Shown here: positions 22,997 to 35,183 of the stretch, one piece after another | Numbering within the stretch: position 1 is the stretch's first letter | How the letters are laid out: the number at the start of each line of letters is the position of its first letter | From: Adenanthera pavonina | Lineage: Eukaryota > Streptophyta > Magnoliopsida > Fabales > Fabaceae | Assembly (NCBI GenBank): GCA_026686845.1 | Contig: JAIVEN010000012.1 | Location: 10,666,501-10,730,500 of the forward strand | Direction of reading: 5' to 3' | Length of the DNA stretch: 64,000 bases | Translations under genes and position numbers: made by a program | The notes under the pieces: generated by a model | Told to the model about the DNA's origin: nothing | Databases searched by the model: none | Seen by the model: the letters and a program-made list of their open reading frames with translations, nothing else

Positions 22997-23649
22997 TTTC
23001 GAACTTTTGTATAAATTTGTAAATGTTATGATAAATATGTTTCTCCAAGTTTTTATGTTCCTTTAAGTCCTAGCTAATGTATGTCATGATTTGGAGATGA
23101 TATATGGCCATGTAAAAATTTATAGCTTTTGTTTGGCAATGTATTAGGATGCAAAATGGTCATTTTGACCTGTATAGAGTGATCATGCCACTGTTTAGGA
23201 TTTTTCATGTATAAATTTTATATATGCTTAAAAACTAGACAGAAAGATCTTCCATATGGTCTAAAGAGCACTGTATGAATTATGGTGAATTTTTAAAATT
23301 AGCCTAGAAAACTAGATTTTCGGAAATTGACTATATGAATAGTGAAATTTCATGAAATTTACTATACTAATTGGCTAGGTAGTTGCTCTAATTTATATTT
23401 TTCTCATTTAGACATTCTCATAAGCTATCCATAGAGACTTGAATTACTTTCATATGATATTTATTGAATTAGTTATGATTTTTTGAAGTTTGCTAAAAAA
23501 GGAAGAAAAATGTGATTAAATGAATAGTACCATGAAAAATTAATTAAATTTATTATAATATTTTATTGTGATTCAAGCTTCTAATTAAGTATAGTTAGTC
23601 TCTAATGAGGTCTAATACATGGAAAATGGTCCTAAATAGAGGTATTACA
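22997..23649 (+). mobile_element. Solo LTR C2, second part
   Basis: It continues C2 after the element B insertion, starting with the TSD copy tttcg, and ends AGGTATTACA. It is followed by AACCC (23650-23654), the duplicate of 11474-11478. It aligns with the reverse complement of C1 9324-9970. Total C2 length without B is about 2.7 kb. Confidence 0.85.
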
Positions 23650-24003
23650 AACCCTTAGTGTGATATACTATTGAGCTTCTTTCGTTGAGGGCTTCATTTT
23701 GATAGAAATTTTATATATTTACAAAATTGCCTCTGATTTGGGATAAAATATAATTTTTGAAACTTTTAGGTATTAGGTGTCCTTTTTCCCAAGAAATTTT
23801 TAACTTTTTCTCCGCGCGATTTTAATGACTTTAGGGACATGGATGCTATTTTTATAATTTTTTAGGGACAAAAATATAATTTCTCGTTTTTTTTGTCTGA
23901 CCAAGAAAAATGACCATTTTGTCCTATTTCACGCAAAATAGTATCGATCCATTTTCACGAATTGCTTATACATTTCATGTTTTCATTTATTTTTTACTCT
24001 TTC
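23650..24003 (-). mobile_element. LTR C1, second part (truncated)
   Basis: After the AACCC duplicate the sequence matches the reverse complement of C2 11490-11830. Shared phrases include TTTACAAAATT, TTTAGGGACATGGATG and CAAGAAAAATGACC. It is the remainder of the LTR split by C2. It stops about 20 bp short of the expected end, at the junction with a family D fragment, so C1 was truncated on this side. Confidence 0.75.
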
Positions 24004-24755
24004 ATTTCCTAATATCCAATAAAATTTTAAGAAATTACATATATATGCGCATACCATGATATATAGAAAAACTATACACATACACACAACGATATCGTGG
24101 TATGAACGGAGACATGCATATTTATATCAACATAATGCACATATACGTTTTGGATTTCATACTCCCTCTACAATCTCCAACCTAGGGTTTCACTTAAACT
24201 CATCATGATCCAACCAAAACTTATACACAAACCTTCCTAACACTACATAACACTTCTACCACACAAATACAAGCATTTTAATCGATAGAAAATACAATCC
24301 AACCAAAATCCAACATGCTTCGATGGATTTCAACCCAAAACTAAAGAGAAAAGAGAGGAGAGAAGGTTAAGGATCGTTTACCAACCAAGATCAAAGCTTC
24401 TAGAGTCTGAAAATCATCTCCCCAAGCCAAATTCCTCGAATCCTAGCACAGCTCCTTCATTTCTCCCTCATTTTCTTCTCATTGGTCAACTGAAATGATT
24501 TTTGATTTATAGAAATTTAGGGTCTGGTGTCGTGCTATGGGTAAGTTCATGGCGACATGGAGCCCTTTTTCTTGAAAAATGTATCCAAGTTTTTGCTCAT
24601 TCACCATGGCAGCCCTTTTTCTTGCCACGGTGTGGTGCTTTTATCTTCTCTTTGTTCTTCCCCTGTCCTATTTATTCCGATTCTGCACATATCACCGAGT
24701 ATACTTCCCGTTAGCTCCAAACTATGTCTATAATAGTATAACAAGGGTTATTACA
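24004..24755 (+). mobile_element. Family D LTR fragment (D-a), 3' part
   Basis: It matches the last third of D1 (about 38390-39343). Shared landmarks are CATACCATGATAT, ATATCGTGGTATGAA, then TTACCAACC, TCAAAGCTT, GAGCCC and a terminal TATTACA. It is truncated at its start, where it joins C1. No coding content. Confidence 0.6.
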
Positions 24756-24794
24756 CATTTTTTGAGTTTGAACAATTGTCTCTTTTTTTCACAG

Positions 24795-25424
24795 TGCGCT
24801 TAAATTTGAATTTCATAAGATAAAATTCATCTGTTTGAGGCATATTCAATATGACACAAAATTTTTTCTTAGTTAAATTCAAATTTTGAACTACAAAGTT
24901 TGTCTGTCAGAGTCATGCTCTTACGAGACTCACAAGTTCTCATTTTGAAATTCACACTTTGAAGTCCAAAATTCATCTCTTTAAACTTCACCAACATTCA
25001 AATTTTGACTAAACTTCATTCAAATTTTGTACAATTTCATTAACACTACTTAGCCTGAAATTCAAATTTCAGAACAGAAATTCATCTATCCTAGATAAAA
25101 CCTTTGCAATTTCAAATTTCACTAAGCAAAGTTCGAATGCACAAAATAAGCGTGAGTCAATAGTAAAATTCATCTGTTAACTAATATTTCTCAATTCTAA
25201 CATAAGTTAAGATTTGATATCTTTGAAATAACTTGTTTAAGTCTTGTGGTAATATAAATAAGTATGAATCAAAGTTTTTTACCCAATGTACAATGTGAGA
25301 AATCCTAGAAATTAAATCTTCATTTGTTCTTTACTAGACTTTTTCACTTTATGCTTTTATATGTCTTTGCTATTCTCCTTCCAAGCTCTAGTTGTTTGGA
25401 ATCATCAAAACACTTTATTCAACA
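24795..25424 (-). repeat. Fragment of a B-type Sirevirus LTR
   Basis: It has the same short phrases as LTR B (AAAGTTTGTCTGTCAGAG, AAATTCAAATTT, AAAATTCATCTGTTA) and the same outer end (GGAATCATCAAAACACT then TTATTCAACA at 25424). About 1 kb of the other side is missing. It lies between two family D fragments, so this may be a former element reduced by deletion. Confidence 0.65.
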
Positions 25425-26343
25425 ATAAACACCCCATTTACCTTGCATTGTCACAAACATCACACACAAAGGGAAATTGGTAGGCCGTTGGAGTGAAATT
25501 GATGAGTGTAACTCTCCCAAACCACTTCTTAGATTACCACAACCTCAAAACACATCCCAGAACACTACAATACTGTAACATCTTCAATTAACAAAATATA
25601 CATATATTCCAATAATTCACAATTCAACCAACCAAGCTTAGTGATGATAAACCCATGATTCCAAAAGCACAAACATATATCAAGGAGTATTAAACACCCA
25701 TCCAAATCATAACCAACCTTATAGATTTTAGATTCCATGCTTCCTCAACCATTTTAAGACTAGGGTTCAACTTAAATCAATCCTAATCCCTCCAAAACTC
25801 ATACCCAAGCCAAAGGAACACCAATTAACACATTTACTACTATTTTAATCAGTAGAAATCTCAACCAAACTGAAATTATACATACTCCCACGAATTTCTC
25901 CCAAAAATGGATAGAAAAGAGAAAGGAAAGATATAATCTCACTTACCAACTAAGAATCAAGCTTTTAGAGTCCAGAACTTAATCCCCAAGGTCGAAACTA
26001 GCAAACTCTAGCAGAACTCCACCATATCCTCTCCAAATTCTTTTTCATTCACTGGCTATTTCATGATCTGATTTATTCATGTTTTAAGACTTGCACCATG
26101 ACGCATGATTAGTTTGCTGTGGCACGAGTCTTTACTAACTTCTTCCAAAATTCGAAAGTCTTGCATCTCACCATAGTGTCACTATTACCTGCTGTGGTGT
26201 AAGTCTTCTCTATTTCTTTCTGTAAAAAAATTGATCCTTTAATCTTTCCTCCATCCTAGCCCCTCCGTTACTGCGCAAATCAAAAGTTATACTGTTCACT
26301 AACCCAAGGTTAAGTCCAAGGCAATACTTTGAGGATCATTACA
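25425..26343 (+). mobile_element. Family D LTR fragment (D-b)
   Basis: This is a decayed copy of the 3' part of family D. Landmarks are the AACCCTA/CCTCAACC purine-poor stretch, CACTTACCAACTAAG, CAAGCTTTTAGAGTCCAG, the GACGCATGATTAG and GTGGTGTAAG phrases, and a terminal CATTACA. No coding frame. The left boundary is approximate. Confidence 0.5.
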
Positions 26344-26903
26344 ATTATGATAGAAAGAATTAAGCCCCAAAATCATGGAATATACATAATCATCATAAAA
26401 TGAACATAATTGCATGATTTTAGCCATAACTTCCACTAAATGCCGAATTCAACTAAAATATGAAAAATTACAATAAATACCAAGAATTAACCAAAATTGA
26501 AGCGTAAAAACCCTAAGTATGGAAGACAAAAATAATAGAAAAAACCATTGGCTTCCTATAAAATTTATATTACAATTATATTGTAACACTCTCTTCATCC
26601 CATATATATTATAAGGAGAGAGACAATTTGGGATCTGTAAATAAAAATATTTACAAATTAATAGTACCAGTTGGGAATTCAGTTTGTCCGAGTTGGGCAT
26701 TTTCAAAATGGGTCTTGATTGGGGAATATTTTCATATGGGGGTCCTAAAATGTCTTTCTCCCCATACACACATTAGGGAAGGTGGCTAAAGTTAGTTGAA
26801 AGTCTAAATTTTATAAAAAAAAAAATTACTATCCTATGAATATGTCATTAATTAATAACATTGGCTTTTGTTTTGACAAGAGAGTTGAGTTAGTTGTAGA
26901 ATA
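26344..26903. other. Intergenic AT-rich stretch, no recognisable gene
   Basis: The only notable frame (106 codons, minus, 26449-26769) has no recognisable domain, is rich in Leu, Ile, Phe and Tyr, and has the composition of random AT-rich DNA. Nothing else is seen. Confidence 0.4.
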
Positions 26904-28577
26904 TATTGGAGATTGTGCTCTAGATCAATCATTGTATTATGAACATTGTACTTTATTATCAAATAGAAGGTGTTTTTTTTCCTTTATTACATTATTATAT
27001 TGTTTGCATATTTATCTTTATAATAATAATATCCTTAGATAAATCATTTTATCCTAAATGTCCCTAGTCAATCATTTTTATGAGAACAATGATGAATTAA
27101 GACTAGTATGATTTTGATTGATAATTATGTAATAATTATGTATTAAGATACAAATCATAATCATAAGCTCCTGTTAAGGAATAGGTGCTGGATCGACCCA
27201 TTATGAGATAGTGGCATGGATTAAGTCATAAGCATATCTCATATATAACCATGTCATAAAGCCCTCAGACTTGATATCACCATGGCTTCCTACATGGGGA
27301 ACGCTATACTTTGGCATAATCAAAAGTCATCTTTGGTCGGTAGATCATAAAGGCTATGATCGGGCATAGTGGAACTCATGTGGAGGAAGATGAATAGTCA
27401 AGATGGATTTTGTCCCTCTAATTAATGGAGAGATAAATCTGGGCCCCTTGATGAGTGAGATTGACAATTGCATGGCCATGCTCGAATGGAAGAGTTTCCA
27501 TTTTTTCTATCAGTCTACTTGGATATTGAGAAAGTGATGGTCGAGTAAGATGAGGATGACACTTCTATGCCTCATACTTAACCTATATATCATGAGACAA
27601 AAGGGATGTGATCGGGTTATATGATAGGTTACATCGGATCATCGATCTCATATGATTTGGGTAGTCATAATGTCATGCTAGAGACTACTTATGACTTGTG
27701 GGTCTAATAATGTTATTAGTCCACTGTCAACATCACATAGGCCTATAGGGTCACACACAAGATTGGGCTAACTCGAGCTAGAATGTCGAGATTCATTAAA
27801 TCTAAAATGTGTCTAAATTCAATGAATTTAACGTTCAATTTAGGGTTATTGAATTATATATATATTTGATAAATATATATTATATAATTCGAAGTATGTA
27901 TATATGTTTGATATTATATATATATTTGATATGTTATATTATTTCAAAATATATATTATTTAAATTTATTTAAATGTATTAGTTTTAAATTTAATTATAT
28001 ATGATAGATTTAAATTTAATTAAAATCTAAATTTGATTTGTGTGATAAATTCAATTTAGATTTGATTCTGGATATAAATTAGATAGTTAGTTTAAATTTC
28101 ATCTATTAGATAGATTTAAATTTAAAATACTATTTAATTATTGTTTGATTTAATTTAAATATTTGATTTAAAATTAAATAAATAGATGATCCTATCTATA
28201 TATTGATATAGACTAGGGATTATTATATATAGAATCAAGAGAGAGTCTCCACTCACCTTAGAGATTAAGTAGTTGCACACTCACACAGAGAGAGTGTACA
28301 GATGAACAGAGGACGTACGAACTAACACAGAATGTATGGACGTTCACAAATTAAGGTGCTAGTACATCGTTCGAGTTGGACTCAACGTTCGTGTGGATAC
28401 CTGTAGACGGAGCTGATCAGGCACGTTAGTTCCTGGGGCCTGATGAAATGAAAAGAACGCAAGAGACGCACCGGAGGCAAATTCTTCTTCTATATCTCAA
28501 TTTAAGCAATATTGACGGATCCGCGGGAGGGATTTCAGTGGAGTTTTTCCACTACGTGTTAACCGAAATTCCCAACA
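26904..28577 (+). mobile_element. Solo LTR F2 (copia-type family F) with perfect TSD
   Basis: It starts TATTGGAGATTGTGCTCTAG (TG mutated to TA) and ends AAATTCCCAACA. The 5-bp TSD GAATA lies at 26899-26903 and 28578-28582 and is exact. It aligns with the reverse complement of F1 over its length, including CCCTCAGACTTG, CATATGATTTGGGTAGTCAT and the TA-rich middle. No internal region. Confidence 0.92.
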
Positions 28578-28582
28578 GAATA

Positions 28583-28869
28583 AACTTATGAAAGTTATTG
28601 TTAGTGAAAGCTCAAAAATGCTCCACTAAATTCTATAAACTATCTTATATTATGGGACAAGAGAAAATTTGTAAAATGTCTAATAAGATAGATGGAGGGA
28701 GTTCATTATAATTATAATAGATTTTATTTTTCCATTTAACATTAGTATGCTATTAAATGTATGTACGATATTTGAATTGTTTAGGTTTGTGGTAATCTGA
28801 TGAAGAACTAAAAAAAAATCACCTTACAGAAATTGAAAATTTACTATTGTCCAATGCAAAAAGCCTTAT
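28583..28869. repeat. Possible Stowaway-like MITE remnant
   Basis: Read on the minus strand, one end is CTCCCTCCATCTATCTTATT (ending near 28702), followed by CCCATAATATAAGATAG. This is the style of TA-flanked MITEs beginning CTCCCTCCGT. The matching other end is not found, so only one terminus is supported. Confidence 0.35.
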
Positions 28870-31666
28870 TATCACACCTGATCTTTGGACATTTTTTTCA
28901 TGAATATTGCCTCATTGGGAATTATTAAAGACGCTCTTGTAAACTTGAAATAACTAAAAACTTCAAAATTGAAAATTCCATTCTTGTGAACTATTCACAC
29001 TATTGTGAAGAAAACTTTAGAAATTCATAACTAAATGCATAAAACTCATTTCACTATGATTCAAGTTTCTAAAATCAAAGCACATCCTGAATTTCATGTA
29101 AAAAATATGAAACTAGAATTTCATTGAATCAATTCTTATAGTTTATTTCTTTAATTTACTAATCATTCCCTTGTTTCCAATTTCTATCCTATTTATGACC
29201 CATAAATTTGAAAATTCATTTCTCAACATACACATAGCTATTTCTTGCTATCTTTATATTATTTAAAATCGATGTATGTCTACTTTCTATACATTTTTAT
29301 TTTGTACATTTATTCAACATGTACAAAGCAAAGCATTCTTTTAAATCCTCTAGGGTCAGAATAATTCTCTACTAGAACAGTTTTGGATAAACATACATAC
29401 GTTCATTTATATAACTCCAAATGTAATCAAACTGGCATATTAAAGTAAAGACATAAATCTTTCCATATATATAATTGCTTAATTTTTGGAGCATTATACA
29501 ATTTTATACACCCTTTAAAACTTAAACAGTATTCATAGTAAATTTACAGTTTCAGAAAACTGTCCAGTTTTAGTCCTTGTACTTCTTTAAAACTATAACT
29601 TAATTTATGTATGGCTAAATGATATAAAACCTACTTCCTCATAAAGCACCTCATATCCTCTAACTAGAGGAGTCATATATTTGCTTATTCCCTCTACCAT
29701 AATTTACATGAACTTTCTTAAACATTAACAAGTCATCAATGGTCATTAAGGGAATTTACATAACTTTTCATTTCTCAATTTCCTTTTATTATTCAATATT
29801 ATCTATCATGCTTTCCTATACATTATAGGAGTTCACTTTACATCATTAACATATAAGCATACATAACTATAAACTTTTTATTGTTTTCTTATCATTTTCT
29901 TCATCCTTTGCTTCCTCCATTGCCTTTCGATTACCTAGCATGGTTAGTACTTAGGAGAATGAGATTAGGCATCTCAGTAGTATACTTGCACATGCATTTA
30001 TATCATTACAAACATTGAAAACATATATAATATTGCACAATTCATGAAAATACTATATTGATTATAAAAATTTCAGCAATATAACAACTTAAAAATAGGA
30101 CATCCTGGGCAAAGCCCTTATTACATAAACAACCAACCAAATGAATAAACAGTCTAAGCAACAACATGGTAACATAATCATTTCATAAAACATGCAAAAA
30201 ACACAAATGCTAAGTTAACCAATTGCATGGCTAACTTCTTAAAGAATCCTTCAATCCTAAAAACTTATTTACTTAATCTTAGGGCTTTTCATGAGTCCAA
30301 CACTTGTTTTTAGCTAATTTGGACCCAATGAATCTTTTTTTAACTTCAAATCCTTGAAAATCTAACTCTTTCCCACTCATATATACTGGGTGAAATAGGG
30401 GTGTAGGAGAGAAGAAGGAAATTTTTCAAAACTTATTTTCACACACACTTGAACCTACTTTTCTTATATTTTCTCACACTTTCTCGTGAGTTTCATGCAA
30501 GAAAAACACTTTTTCCCTTACCCCTATGTCTTAGAGGAAATTTATAACAAGAGGGGAGGAAGAGAAATTTAGACAAACAACCCCAAACTAATTGAAAACT
30601 TAACTAAAAAGCTTTAAGAATTCAAGAGGAGTAACATAGCTTTTTCTTCTCTTTTTCTTCTTCCTCTTTCTCCTCCTCCTCATCACATTTTCTCCTTCTT
30701 TGTTGGATGTTTTCAGACCTCTCTCCCTCTCCTTTACTCGTGCTAAAGTTGGCCAAAGAGGGAGTATATATAGAAAAATGGAACCAATCACATTTTGCCA
30801 CCTTTTTCTCTTGAATTCTCTTGAAATTTCTATAGAAAATGACATAAAATATTAAATAATGCAATTTTATCATGTACAGCTGGTTGTGAATGAAATTGAG
30901 GGCTTTTTTTGTCCAAAAATATTGCACTTTTATTTATCCAGATATATCCTGTACCAGTTTGGACTAATAAAGCTACTTTATCATTATATTTTACTATTAT
31001 TAGAACACCAATTTTAACTATATTGGTATATAAAATTATCACAATATCCAATCCCAATTGGTCTAAATATAGGGGCCACATACTTTTTTGTTACTTTATC
31101 TACCTTTTTGCGGGGCTCAAAGCGCCCTTTTTTAGCGTATGATGCACTTTTTGACACTTGACACAAAATTTTTCTTCATATAAGTTCCATTAACCTTAAA
31201 CTATTATACCGTTGGGTCTGGCTTATTGTGAGCTTTGTTTTTATAGAAAATTTGCATAATTTTTAAATTACCCTTGATTTGGGGTGAAGATATAATTTTT
31301 AAAACTTTCAAGTATTTAGCTGGAATTTTCCCCAAGGACCAAACTGCAAATAATTTTTCTTTCAGAGATCATTTTTGCAATTTCTTACTTCTTATGCCCA
31401 TAGACTGAAAGTTTACCTTTTTACCCTTTTCCTCATTCAAAACATGTATTTCGAGCTATTTATCATATTTTCATACTATAGCATTATATTTTTATGCTAT
31501 GTCTTTTTCATTCATACTTTTCTCTAATTTCTGCAAAGCACGTCATACTTATCCTCTTAAATACTTCATAATCATCTTTGGGCAGACTATAATCATTTTT
31601 TGCATGGCCCAATACATTCTTATAACATAATCTCATTTTACGTAACCCGAAAATTGAGATGTTACA
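28870..31666 (-). mobile_element. Solo LTR C3 (gypsy-type family C)
   Basis: The plus strand starts TATCACACCTGATC (for TGTAACACC) and ends AAAATTGAGATGTTACA. It aligns with C1 over most of its length. Shared phrases are CCAACACTTGTT, CTAATTTGGACCCAA, GATATATCCTG and GGGACC-type runs near the outer end. Flanks are cttat (28865-28869) and cttgt (31667-31671), a TSD with one mismatch. At about 2.8 kb it fits the reconstructed C2 length. No genuine gene inside; the Lys/Glu-rich frames at 30600-30927 are low-complexity. Confidence 0.8.
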
Positions 31667-33090
31667 CTTGTTGACAATGAACTATGTCTACCCTTGATAT
31701 AGATGATATAGACAAAAGTTTGAATAGGTTGATTCTAGATGAATTGAACTATCACATAGTAGCAGCAATTGATAGTCAATTTGGTAAGATGCTAGATACT
31801 GTGACATTTCAATTTTAGAGAATCAATGATGAAATAACTGCAGCAATTGAATTTGGTATTGGTAGAGTATTGTCTTATCTACATGTGTATGGAAGCACTA
31901 GGAAGATACATGTGTGGAACACCATCCTTTCAATTTCATTACGATGAAGAAGTAAAATTGTTCTTAATGTAGCTTCCCATGGAATTACTTCTTTGTTGCT
32001 TCCAAGATGTAGAACAACATAATCACAATTTTGTATCTCATTGTCTTTGAATGGATAGGACATTCCTAATGACTTATTGTTGCATACTATCGGTGATGAA
32101 ATAAGTTGTACTTTGAATCAACAAATATTGATCTCCTTGACAGTCTATATGACTAATCTTATATCAGGATAGAGCAATATTTGTGCTAACAAGTTAATAA
32201 TTACATGCTCTCTCTTTGATTATTGGCAATGAAGTAGAGTATTTAAGCTCTAACAGTGTCATTAAATAAGATCAAAATGTGGATTCCATTGATGACATTC
32301 ATTCTATTCCTTTTCATTGTTAAAAAATATAGGAACCTTTTAAAAATAAAATTAATCTCTAAAAGTTTATCAACTTTTGATTTTTTAAATTAAACTAGAA
32401 TTATGATTTTAAACTACTTTTATAATTCAAATTTTATTTAATTTAGAAAATATTGAAATGTGTTGATTGGGAATTTTTAAATTGAAATAGCTACAAAAAA
32501 TTTTAGAAATTATTAACCATCTTAAGTTATGACTTAAAAAAATATAAAAAGTAAGAACAACTAAACAAATTATATACTTTTCATTTTGGGCATAATTTCT
32601 TAAATTATTTATATATTTTTGTGTATTTTTTTATCCATATATTAAGTTGATGTGTGTGTATATCCCTAAATAATATTTTTTCCTATATCACAAATTAAAA
32701 GGAGAAGTAATAATTTGATATTAGAAAAAAGTTGCATGAGTAATATTTATTTTATTTACATTTATTGTTTGATTCATGATGAATGTTAGACACAAACTTG
32801 AATATTTTTAGTTGAGTTAAAACCCTTTAACTTTTGTAATTCATTGTTCTTTAATTATCATTAAAAAAATATTGGTCATGATTTTTAATTAGTTTCAATT
32901 CAACAGTTTTTTTCGTGGCAAAATCATAAATTTTGAATAAGTCATTTAACATTTGCTAGTTATTATTTTAGTAACAATTATTCAAGCAAATTTTTTATTT
33001 TCTTGTTTCTAAAACTTGTTTTTGAAAATAATTCTACAAAAATATTTTGAAAACATTCAAATAAATAATGTATTCAAACAAACCCTTATA
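31667..33090. other. Intergenic region, unidentified coding-like trace then AT-rich DNA
   Basis: From 31675 to about 32070 composition is less AT-rich. Short frames occur on the plus strand (TLDIDDIDKSLNRLILDELN, about 31690-31750) and the minus strand (SYPFKDNEIQNCDYVVLHLG, 31875-32063). I do not recognise either. From 32300 to 33090 the DNA is very AT-rich with no gene. Confidence 0.4.
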
Positions 33091-33413
33091 CTCCCTCCGT
33101 TTCAAGACATGAGGCACATTTTTGGTGAATTATTGTTTCAAAATATGAGTTACTTTGTAAAATCTATACATCACATATATATTAGTTTGCCATTTTTATC
33201 TTCTTTGGAAATAATCAAAAAAGTTATGATAGATAGAGATTAATAGAGATACAATTATGATGGGGTTATAATTTAACAAGAATAACTTTAAACAATTATG
33301 ATAATTTTTTAAAATATCAATGTTTCCAACTAATTTTAACCAATTTTTTTGCATATGTAAAGTTGGCAAATATGACTTATAATATAAAACTTGATATTTT
33401 GAAATTGAGGGAG
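33091..33413. mobile_element. Stowaway-like MITE (TA target)
   Basis: The 323-bp element is bounded by inverted ends CTCCCTCCGTTTCAA (33091) and TTGAAATTGAGGGAG (ending 33413), with TA on both sides (33089-33090, 33414-33415). It has no coding capacity. Size, TIR and TA duplication fit Tc1/mariner-derived Stowaway MITEs. Confidence 0.85.
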
Positions 33414-33735
33414 TATATATTTAATAATAGAATAACATACCCTCATTTGATTTAATTTGAATCTAAAATTAAGTTTTAATTTTAAATGAAACGAAATCAA
33501 ATTCATAAGACAGCCAATGTACAATATCACTTGGTTGTTGTTTCCAGGGCATATTTTTTCTATCTATTATACAAATTTTAAAAAAAATTGAAAAATGAAT
33601 TATATTATTTATAATTTATGACTTGTTACGCTTGTAATGAATTTTATATTTTGTACAGACTTATTAATACTGATTTTAATTTCTAATCATTACATTACGT
33701 TGGACTTTGTCAGAAGACTCAAAAGGCCGGAATCC

Positions 33736-33736
<1 letters not shown>

Positions 33737-33771
<35 letters not shown>
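33737..33771. repeat. (TAA)n microsatellite
   Basis: About 11 uninterrupted TAA units lie inside the first unit of the tandem array. Confidence 0.95.
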
Positions 33772-33772
<1 letters not shown>

Positions 33773-34555
33773 TAGTTTACTTATTTACCTCCATTAGGGA
33801 TTGCTTACATGTCGAGATCAAATAGCCCGAGACTACCTGCCTTGTGCAATATTTTATTCATTTATTATTTATATTATGTTATCATGGTGTGTGGGACTTG
33901 GTCACAGAAGACTTTTGAAACTGTAACGTGCTTCTTTGTTGTCCCATAGAGTATTTTGCTTGTTTGTCTTCTTTATTAATCGCTGGTATGTCGATATTAG
34001 ATAAACCAAGACGATCTTGTTCGTGCATAAAATATTTTACCTTTTCTTTTGTTTATAAAACTACTGGTAACCTACCTGCGAGTTTTATTTGTTATAATGA
34101 TATCAGCACGATGTGTTAGACTTGGTTAGAATACTCACCGTCTTTATCAGCATTAATAACATTCACTTGTGTTTTGACATCAGAAAGGCTAAGATGGTTT
34201 AGCGTGTGCATACATATTTTAGTTCTTATTTGTTTATAGAACTATGAGCTACCTGCTCAATTTTCAAATTGTTATGATAACGCCATTACGGTTCGTTGGA
34301 CTTAGTCAGAAGACTATGAACATGTATCTCATATGATAGCTTACATCATTGTCTTCATTAGTAATCACACATGCATATATGCAAGATCAGATAGGTTAAG
34401 ATGACTTTTCTTGTGCAGAATATGTTTTATTTTATTTTTTTCATTTGTTTGTAAAACTACTAGCAACTTCCTTGTTTGATTGTTCTAATGATATTATCAC
34501 GGTCCATTGCACTTGGTTGGAAGACATAGAACTTGCTTCGTTGTAATTTCATGTA

Positions 34556-35183
34556 CTCCCTCTTATCCTTTTTATAAGGCTTTTTAGAATTTTTTTTGTC
34601 ATTAATATAAGGTTCTTTTGGAATTGTCTGCATTATTACATTTTTTTATATAGTCAAATACTACAAGAAAACTGGGAATTTGAGATGGATTTTGTGATGG
34701 AAACAATACCGTCTCAAAATTTGTCCCAAATCTGTCACAAAATTTGTGACAAATTTTGAAGCAAAAATTTCATAAATTCGTCACAAATCCTTTACAAAAT
34801 CCATTACAAAAAATTTGCAATAAGCTAAAATGTGACGGATATGATCCATTGCAAAATCTGTCAAAAAAATTAAAATTCGTCACAAATTTTGCTTAATCCA
34901 TTGCGAATTTCTATCTCAAATTTCTAATTTTTTATAGTGAAAATGCCATTTGCCTCATAGTTAACAATTGTTATTAATGTAGATAATGACACCAATAATT
35001 AGTAGTATATTAAGTGTCATTCTCTTATATAAGGAAAGAAAATAGTGCTATTAATAAACTTGATGGTGATTTTGAATAATAATTGAAATTTTAGACAAAT
35101 TTAATAAGGTTAACTATTTTTAATTAAATTTCTCAATATATATGAAGTTGATTCAAAACTCTTACTTAAAGGATCGGAAGGAG
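34556..35183. mobile_element. Stowaway-like MITE carrying a nested CACTA MITE
   Basis: It starts CTCCCTCTTATCCTTTTTAT with TA before it (34554-34555) and ends AAAGGATCGGAAGGAG with TA after it (35184-35185); the ends are inverted repeats with mismatches. Without the nested insert it is about 345 bp. It lies within one unit of the tandem array. Confidence 0.75.
34659..34939. mobile_element. CACTA-type MITE (3-bp TSD)
   Basis: The left end TACTACAAGAAAACTGGG (first C mutated to T) and right end AATTTTTTATAGTG are inverted. The 3-bp TSD AAA lies at 34656-34658 and 34940-34942. The 281-bp body contains back-to-back TTTGTGACAAATTTTG and CGTCACAAATTTTG motifs, the sub-terminal repeats expected for transposase binding. 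Non-autonomous. Confidence 0.8.

Noticed and set aside
30600..30927. Lys/Glu/Arg-rich minus-strand frames
   Set aside because: They come from a CTT/TCC-rich low-complexity stretch inside solo LTR C3, with no domain.
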